A stretch of DNA of 64,000 nucleotides, taken from Bettongia penicillata ogilbyi (taxonomy: Eukaryota; Chordata; Mammalia; Diprotodontia; Potoroidae). Both the position numbers and the translations under genes were made by a program. Each line of letters begins with the position of its first letter. Positions within the stretch are counted from its first letter, which is position 1. The notes under the pieces were generated by a model. It worked only from the letters and a program-made list of their open reading frames with translations, did not search any database and was not told the origin of the DNA. Location: the NCBI GenBank assembly GCA_023548195.1, contig JAJHZJ010000754.1:1054001-1118000 (forward strand), given 5' to 3'. Below, piece after piece: positions 57,931 to 64,000 of the stretch.

Positions 57931-58424
57931 TTAAAACTATAGACAGACAGACCTTCATGGCCCTAACATTTTGCTTCCTCCGCAGCTGAGTGAGGTAAGA
58001 GAGTTCAAGGAGGGAAGCGGGGAGGGAGAGTTGAGAGAGCAGGCAGGTTGGGAAGGTGGAGGGACAAAGCCAGCTGTGTTTACCTGCCTGCCAGCAGCCC
58101 TCCCTTCCCATTCTTCCTTATCTACCCAAAGGAAATGGGTTGCAGTTTACTGAGGGTTATTTTGTGGGACTTTCCAGGACAAGGGGAGAGAGGGCCACAT
58201 GTGAGGAAGGACACCCATCCCTAGACTGGCATTGTGACAGCTAGTACCAGGTACCTTCGCCAAATCTCTTTGTTTCTAATGGGATCACCAGGGTGACTCT
58301 CTTTCCTCCCTGTTCCCCAATTAATTTGATGGCTTTCAATTTAAGGGCTTATGTATCCTCAGGCACATTTTCAAGCCTCCAAACCCAGGAGATGGGTCTT
58401 CCCGGCTCTGACAGTCTATGAACA

Positions 58425-59210
58425 AAGTCATATGGGGCAGAGTCCAGGGTGCAGGGCTGGTTCAATATTAGGAAAAAATATTAGGAAAATTCTTGACATA
58501 ACTGACCAAATCAATAACAAATCCAACAGAAATCATAAGATTATCTTAGTAGATGCAGAAAAAACTTTGAACAAAATACAATTCATTCTTACTAAAAAAC
58601 ACTTAGAAAGCATAGGTATAAGTGGAGTTTTCCTTAAAATGATAAATTGTTGATGTTCAGTTGTTTCCAATTCTCTGTAACCCCATTTGGGGTTTTCTTA
58701 CTTACAGTGGTTTGCCTTTTTCTTCTCCAGCTCATTTTACATATAAAGAACTAAGACACTTAACAGGGTTAAGTGACCTGCTTGGGGTCATGTAGCTTTT
58801 TAAGTGTCTGAGAAAGGATTTGAACCCAAGTTCTCTTGATTCCAGGGCTATCAGCTGCGCCACCTAACTGCCCCCCAAAAATGATAAGTAAGCATCTATC
58901 TAAAACCATGAGCAGGCATTATCTGTAATGGGGACAAACTTAACCTTCCCAGTAAGATCAGGGGGTAAAGCAAGGATGCCCATTATCCTCTCTACTATTC
59001 AATATTGTACTACAAATGCTTGCTATAGAAGAAAAAGAAATTGAAGGAATTAGAACAGGCGGTGAGGAAACCAAATTATCACTCTTTGTAGACTCTGGAG
59101 AATCAACTAAAAACTAGTTGAAATAATTAAAAACTTTAGTAAAGTTGCAGAATATAAAATAAACCCACAAAAAATCATCAGCATTTCTATGCATTGCATA
59201 GTGTCCAGCA
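58425..59210 (+). mobile_element. L1 ORF2 fragment, split by a SINE
   Basis: Parts 58425-58646 and 58888-59210. First part encodes QINNKSNRNHKIILVDAEKT then NKIQFILTKKHLESIGISGV, the L1 reverse transcriptase; the second resumes in the same domain. Lacks its 3' end and poly(A); inactive. Confidence 0.8.
58647..58876 (-). mobile_element. tRNA-derived SINE inserted in the L1 fragment, antisense
   Basis: Starts GTTGATGTTCAGTTGTTTCC, ends with head complement CGCCACCTAACTGCC. Flanked by AAAATGATAA at 58636-58645 and 58877-58886. Confidence 0.87.
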
Positions 59211-59214
59211 GCAA

Positions 59215-59465
59215 GAAATAAAAGAGCAAGTCTTGGCTTAGTGAATGTATAATCTTAGACAAATCCCTTTCCTACTCCAAGGAGCTTACAGTTTCATGGG
59301 GGAGACCACATATCAACAATTCCATACAAACAAGATATAATCAGGATAAACTGGAAGAAAACCAGCTGAGAGGGAAGGCACTAAGGTTAAGAGGCTTCGG
59401 GAGGGCTTTGTACAGAAGTTGATATTTTAGCTGGGACCTGAAGGAAGCCAAGGGGTGGAGATGGG
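59215..59465 (+). mobile_element. SINE (MAR1-like)
   Basis: CTCCAAGGAGCTTACAGTTT, GGGGGAGACCACATATCAAC, TAAGAGGCTTCGGGAGGGCT, GGGACCTGAAGGAAGCCAAG. Confidence 0.7.
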
Positions 59466-60047
59466 AGGCAGGGAGTGGTGGTGGGGGAGATATAGATGGT
59501 TAGAGTTCTTAGAAATCATCTATTTCTCTCCAAGACTCTACCCTCCTCAGTCATCTAAGACTTGTCAACTTTCACTCATCCCACATGACCAATCAGTTGC
59601 AAAATCTTGTCTCTTTTTCCTCCATCTCATCTCTCCCATCCCATGCCCTCTTCTCTATTAATAAAAGCACGTAACTCACAGGATAATCATCTCTATAAAG
59701 CTCACTGCAAACACTGAAACACGCAGGGCTGTCATTATCCATTCACACAGCCACCAGCTTGTTGGATTAGATGGAGCCTGTCTGTAAACTCTGCTTAACA
59801 TTTATAGGCTATATAACATGGTCTAGTGCAGAAGTTCCCAAACTTATTTGGCCTACCATCCTCTTTTCAAAAAAAATTAGTGCCCCCCTGGAAATCTATT
59901 TTCTTTAATGCTTTTAAGAGTTTTTTAATTTGGATAATTTCTTAAAAATATGAAATATTTTTTTAAAAAAAAAGTAATTTTAAATTTAATTTTAAATTTA
60001 ATAATTTATTATAAATTTGTGAGGTTTTTTCCTCCATTGAAATTTTG

Positions 60048-60067
60048 ATGATGCAATATTGCATCAT
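60048..60067. repeat. Perfect 20-bp palindrome
   Basis: ATGATGCAATATTGCATCAT equals its own reverse complement. Lies inside the hAT-like relic. Confidence 0.95.
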
Positions 60068-60264
60068 GTAACCTTATAGTATCATATTGTAAACAAGTCA
60101 TTACATATACAGATTCCTGGTGATGAATGCTAGAAGTCCCAACAACACAGGCTTGTTAAGACCTGTCACTGGACTTGACCACTAATTGGTTATAACTTGC
60201 GTTATGTGTGTTTATTTGGAAAATAATGTAATCACTATGACTTTAACTCAGTTACACAGCTAGA

Positions 60265-60560
60265 GGGCAGCTAGATGGTGCAGTAGATAGAGCACTAGTG
60301 CAGGAGTCAGGAGGACCTGAGTTCAAATCTCACCTCAGACACTTGACACTCAGTGGCTGTATTAACCTTGGGCAAGTCACTTAACCCCAATTGCCTCATC
60401 CTGGGTCATCTCCAGTCATCCTGATGAATATCTTGGTCACTTGATTCGGACGACTCTGGAGAAGTGAGGCTGGTGACCTGCACAGCCCTCCCTCACTCAA
60501 AACAAAGTCAAGTGCAAATCATGTCATTATTTCTCTGATGGCATGGTCCGAAAAACACAG
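60265..60560 (+). mobile_element. tRNA-headed SINE with RTE-like tail (MAR4-like), nearly full length
   Basis: GGGCAGCTAGATGGTGCAGT, CAGGAGGACCTGAGTTCAAA, CATCCTGGGTCATCTCCAGT, CAGCCCTCCCTCACTCAAAA, ATCATGTCATTATTTCTCTG. Tail shared with 13140-13348. Confidence 0.87.
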
Positions 60561-60714
60561 CAAATGAAACATGTATGAATGGTTTTTCAAAATTTTCTTT
60601 CCTTATGCTTCCACCATTCCCTTATTTTTATTTGACGCCCCCCTCCCAATCCTCCCTGGATCATTCCAGCACCCCTCAAGGGATAGTACTACCCACTTTG
60701 GGAAATACTGATAG

Positions 60715-60885
60715 TAGAAAGAGAGCTGCCTAGTTTGGGATGCAGAGAATCTGGATTTGAATCTAACTTCTAATGCTTACTGTCTGTGTGACCTTGGGTA
60801 GTCAAGTGTCCCCATATACAAAGTGAAAGAGTTGGAATAGATGGCTTGAGGTTTCTTCTAGTCTCAAGTCCATGAATGTACCACT
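60715..60885 (+). mobile_element. MIR-class SINE
   Basis: ATGCAGAGAATCTGGATTTG, TGTGTGACCTTGGGTAGTCA, GAGTTGGAATAGATGGCTTG. Confidence 0.7.
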
Positions 60886-60889
60886 AAAA

Positions 60890-61600
60890 TAATCCCCTCA
60901 TTGGTTTTACCTTTCTCCATTCCATCTTCCACACAACTGCCAAACATATTCCTAAAATACAGGTCTGACCAGGTCACTCCCTGGCTCAAGAATCTCCAAG
61001 GCTCCCTCTTGCCCTTAGCATAAAATGCAAACTCCTTTGGAAAACTTCAAACCTTAGCTCCCTTAACTTAGTTAAAGTGGGGCAATGGATGGAGCACTAG
61101 ACGTGGAATCAAGAAAACTCATCTTTCTGAGTTCACATTTGGCCTCAGACACTTCCTACTTGTGTGACCCTAGGCAAGTCATTTAACTCTTTGCCTCAGT
61201 TTCCTCATCTGTAAAATGAGATGGAAAAGGAAATGGCAAACCACTGTAGTATCTCTGCCAAGAAAACCTCCAATGGGGTCATGAAGAGTTGGATACTGAA
61301 AGAACTGAACAAGAAAACTTATTCCAGCTGCTGTCATATGTATGACATTTCATCTCTGGGTCAGGAAGACTATTCCCCTTCCCCCCTACTCCTGCCTCTT
61401 GCCTTCACTCTCTCCCTTCAAGGCTCAGTTAAAATAGCTTTTCCTCTTTCCCTTTTGCCCATGATTACTGTGTATATGTTTATCTGTGTCCATGCTGGTT
61501 TTCCCCAGAAGAAAAAAGCACAGTGCCTTATACACAGTAGGTGCCTGATATATACATATTAACTGACCAACTGAATGAATGGATAGACACTGCTTGAAGA
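60890..61600 (+). mobile_element. L2-type LINE 3' end, split by a SINE
   Basis: 60890-61070: TCTGACCAGGTCACTCCCTG GCTCAAGAATCTCCAAGGCT and GCATAAAATGCAAACTCC. 61318-61600: TTCAAGGCTCAGTTAAAATA, CACAGTGCCTTATACACAGT AGGTGCCTGATA. Together a typical L2 3' end. Confidence 0.75.
61075..61317 (+). mobile_element. tRNA-derived SINE inserted in the L2
   Basis: GGAGCACTAGACGTGGAATC, CTTGTGTGACCCTAGGCAAG, GAAATGGCAAACCACTGTAG, TCCAATGGGGTCATGAAGAG, tail ACTGAACAAGAAAA. Confidence 0.85.
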
Positions 61601-61654
61601 CAGAGGCTGTTTCATCAGTGTCTTTGATGAAAGTGTGCAGTATATGGTATACAG

Positions 61655-61745
61655 CAGGTACATAATTAGTCCCACTCCTTCATTTTACAAATGAAAGAAA
61701 CTGAGGCTCAGTGAGAGGACAAGTGAGATGCCCAAGCTCACAAAG
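61655..61745 (-). mobile_element. MIR-class SINE fragment, antisense
   Basis: CATTTTACAAATGAAAGAAA CTGAGGCTCAGTGAGAGG. Confidence 0.6.
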
Positions 61746-62239
61746 GTAATGTTTTCTCCCCTGCTCCATTATATCAGTTCCTCAACCAAGGGTAATATTG
61801 AATAAGGAACTTTTTCTAAGTTAAAATAGTACCCCTCCCCCTCCCCCAAATCCGAGATTAGAAATCTCTCTCCCCCACCACCGCATACACTGCACGGAGG
61901 AAGCGATGAGGTCTCTGATATGGGAGCCTTGTCAAGTCAGGCTCAGGAGACAGGCCCCAGCCTTGAGGAGGCACCCAGCCAGCCCCAGCCCACAGATAGG
62001 CCTCGATAGGGGAGAGCAATACCCAGAAAGGGATTTCTCAGTAACCAGAAGAGCCTTCAGAGGAGGAGCTCTGAGGCTGAGGGTGGAAGGCTCTGGTAGA
62101 GTGAAGGGACCTCAGGGACACTGTCATGGGGAGACTGCAGGCCCTGGGTCAGCAAGAAGAGAACAGAGAATCCAAGAGGCTACTGAATACAGGGGATACC
62201 TGAACAGAAAGCCTGCCCTCAGCCTTGGAAACAGGTCAT

Positions 62240-62340
62240 AGAGGGCAGGGATTATTCAGTCCTCAAACATGTGTTAATCACCTACTGGGTGCCAGGAATA
62301 AAGGCCAAAAAAACCCAAACAAAAAATACAGGGAAGAGGA
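62240..62340 (+). mobile_element. SINE fragment (MAR1-like)
   Basis: CATGTGTTAATCACCTACTG GGTGCCAGGAATAAAGG with an A-rich end. Confidence 0.55.
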
Positions 62341-62377
62341 GAGAGGGAGCTAGTCAGACACAAATATTGTATTCATA

Positions 62378-62378
62378 G

Positions 62379-62446
<68 letters not shown>
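62378..62446 (+). repeat. (CTAT)n microsatellite
   Basis: About 17 tetranucleotide units with one TTC interruption near 62411. Confidence 0.95.
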
Positions 62447-62447
<1 letters not shown>

Positions 62448-62519
62448 GTGCACACATCTATATGTACACATACATGTATACATGTGTTGTATGTATGTGT
62501 ACACACACCCCAAAAGGCA

Positions 62520-62695
62520 ATCAATAAGTGTAATAAAGTGTTTTATAGCTGTGGGACTATGGGCAAATAATTCATTCTCAGTCTCAGTTTCCTTGTCCAT
62601 AAAATGGGAATAATAATCCCCTAACTCTCCAGGTTGTTGCAAGGACCAAATGCAATAACATTTGTTAAAGCTCTTTGCAAATATTAACATCCTAC
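62520..62695 (+). mobile_element. MIR-class SINE
   Basis: GTTTCCTTGTCCATAAAATG GGAATAATAATCCCC, then TTGCAAGGACCAAATGCAAT and AAAGCTCTTTGCAAATATTA. Confidence 0.8.
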
Positions 62696-63144
62696 TATAT
62701 CCATGCCAGCTGGCTATCGAAGTAGTGCCAGAAGAAGGAGATACACAAAGACTGCAGTGTGACCGGAGAGAACAAATAACAGAAACCGAAAGTTCTGAAT
62801 GTCATGACCAAGCTTGGCTCCAAAGCAGAGGCAGGAGAGGGCAGCTCCCTGCCCCCCACACGCATTTCTTGGTAGCAGTGGGGGACTATGGGTGTGGAAT
62901 GCTGCGTATGCTGTCAGATGTACTGTTGAGCTGGGTTTTTTTTCCCCCACTCTAATTTTTTTGTCATAAGAGATGACTTTCTAGGAAGGAAAGGGGAGGG
63001 ACTCATTGGGAAATGTAGATGACCAAAAGCAAGCATTTATAAAAAAATTTTAAAGTACATTGAAATTAATTTTTAAAAAGACATCCAAGCGTCATTCAAT
63101 GACCTTTAGCAAGGGGGAATCTCCTGCCTCTCACATCTCTAATT

Positions 63145-63345
63145 CAGTGAAGGCCTCTTTGCCTCTTCTTCTCATTGGCAGAACCCTTCTAATATTTGGA
63201 GACAGCTGGCATGGCCCCCTCTAGCTCTACATCTGTGACCTATTGATCTCCCATCACCCCAGCCCTTCTCTTCTCCAGGTCTCCAATGGCCTTCTCAGGC
63301 CCTCCCATACTGTGGTTTTCAGGTTTCTCACCATCCTTTTTTTTC
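63145..63345 (-). mobile_element. Possible L3/CR1-type LINE fragment
   Basis: CCAGCCCTTCTCTTCTCCAG GTCTCCAATGG and CAGGTTTCTCACCATCC resemble the antisense 3' region of CR1/L3 elements; weak. Confidence 0.45.
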
Positions 63346-63546
63346 TCCTAAGGACAGGTGAGTTCCAGTTTTTCAATGTTCTTTCTTCCTACAGTACCAG
63401 GGTGCTGATGTTTAACAAGTGACTGGGGTTGGGGCGGGGGAGGGGGGATGGGGGTAGGGGAAGAGATGTACCTAGGACATACTTTTATTATTATTAACAT
63501 ATTCTTCATCACTTTCTTGAGTTTAGACAATCAGCACAACAATAAA

Positions 63547-63668
63547 TTAGAGCAGCTAGGTAGTGCAGTGGATAGAGCACCAGCCCTGGAGTCAGGAGGA
63601 CCTGAGTTCAAATCTGGCCTCAGACGACATTTAACCTCAATTTTCTCCAAAAAAAAAAAAAAAAGTAT
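63547..63668 (+). mobile_element. Young tRNA-headed SINE, short form, with A-tail
   Basis: AGCAGCTAGGTAGTGCAGTG, GGAGTCAGGAGGACCTGAGT, then a 16-A run. Flanked by a perfect 10-bp duplication CAACAATAAA (63537-63546 and 63669-63678). Confidence 0.9.
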
Positions 63669-63678
63669 CAACAATAAA

Positions 63679-64000
63679 CCAAGTTCTCATTTGTAGCATT
63701 TGCCCATTTTCCAGATGTAAATGCTTCCATTGAAAATTTGACAATCGGCTTCTCCAGAGGGAGGCAGACGAAGGCAGAGCACCACCTGATGATGGCATCT
63801 TTTCTCTTGAATTGCAGTCCAAGATACCATGTCAAACTACTGACTCCTTCTGAGTTTGGGGGTCCACCAGAACTAGAACATTTCACACAATGTATTTTTT
63901 CTCCCCTGTCGTTGTGCAGATAATTTTTTGAGGTGGGGGGAAGACCCTAGTACAGAATTTTACTCTCATTTTTATTCAATAATATCTTGCTAGATTTGGG
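63679..64000. other. SH2B3 intron end of window, nothing recognised
   Basis: No repeat or coding frame I can support. Confidence 0.6.

Larger units (their letters stand above)
59829..60710 (+). mobile_element. hAT-like DNA transposon relic with terminal inverted repeats, split by a SINE
   Basis: Left end CAGAAGTTCCCAAACT; right end reverse complement CAGTATTTCCCAAAGT (13 of 16 match). No transposase frame, so non-autonomous. A SINE occupies 60265-60560. An 8-bp target duplication is not clear. Confidence 0.65.
45598..64000 (-). other. SH2B3: SH2B3 intron (at least 18.4 kb), 5' exon outside the window
   Basis: No open frame here resembles the long GC-rich coding exon 2 of SH2B3 (dimerisation domain and start of PH), so the intron must continue past the window end. 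Stretches 45598-47080, 47255-48450, 49220-50340, 53100-54050, 56885-57635 and 57935-58420 show no repeat or gene I can name. Confidence 0.8.

Noticed and set aside
60265..60340. tRNA genes suggested by tRNA-like SINE heads
   Set aside because: The heads are degenerate SINE promoters with no full cloverleaf; no independent tRNA gene was found.

Overview
This is vertebrate nuclear DNA, almost certainly from a marsupial. Coding is carried by short GT-AG exons spread over tens of kilobases. The introns are full of metatherian-type repeats: tRNA-headed SINEs that open like GGGCAGCTAG and carry GAGTCAGGAGGACCTGAG, SINEs with an RTE-like tail, marsupial-style LINE-1 and half-L1 (HAL1-like) copies, an RTE-clade LINE, MIR, L2 and hAT relics. 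The species cannot be fixed from the sequence alone. No bacterial, phage, CRISPR or novel operon-like system is present. The interest lies in two well-known genes and in how transposons have reshaped their introns.

Layout. Positions 969-38786 (+) hold the last 14 coding exons of ATXN2 (ataxin-2): 1,904 coding nt, about 633 residues, ending [12 protein letters not shown]. They include the PAM2 motif that binds poly(A)-binding protein. The 3'UTR and poly(A) signals lie at 38787 to about 39345. Positions 43716-45597 (-) hold the last six coding exons of SH2B3 (LNK): the C-terminal half of the PH domain, the whole SH2 domain and the C-terminal tail (984 nt, 327 residues). Its long 3'UTR probably runs down to about 39.9 kb. 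The genes are tail to tail, as in human 12q24. From 45598 to the window end is a single SH2B3 intron of at least 18.4 kb. The 5' exons of both genes lie outside.

Repeat landscape. The intron before ATXN2 exon 13 was about 255 bp until an antisense L1 landed in it; a HAL1-like element then landed inside that L1. ATXN2 introns from 7.3 to 23 kb hold MIR/SINE copies, L1 tails and a decayed RTE LINE. From about 25.2 to 32.3 kb I recognise almost no repeats; this stretch surrounds the 54-nt cassette exon 21 and a candidate alternative last exon. The SH2B3 intron is the opposite: dense in SINE, L2, L1 and hAT pieces, several nested.

The two genes do not share a pathway. Ataxin-2 is a cytoplasmic RNA-binding regulator of mRNA stability, translation and stress granules. 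LNK is an adaptor that restrains JAK2/cytokine-receptor signalling in blood cells. Their adjacency is conserved synteny. Human exon numbers and residue numbers quoted below are from memory.
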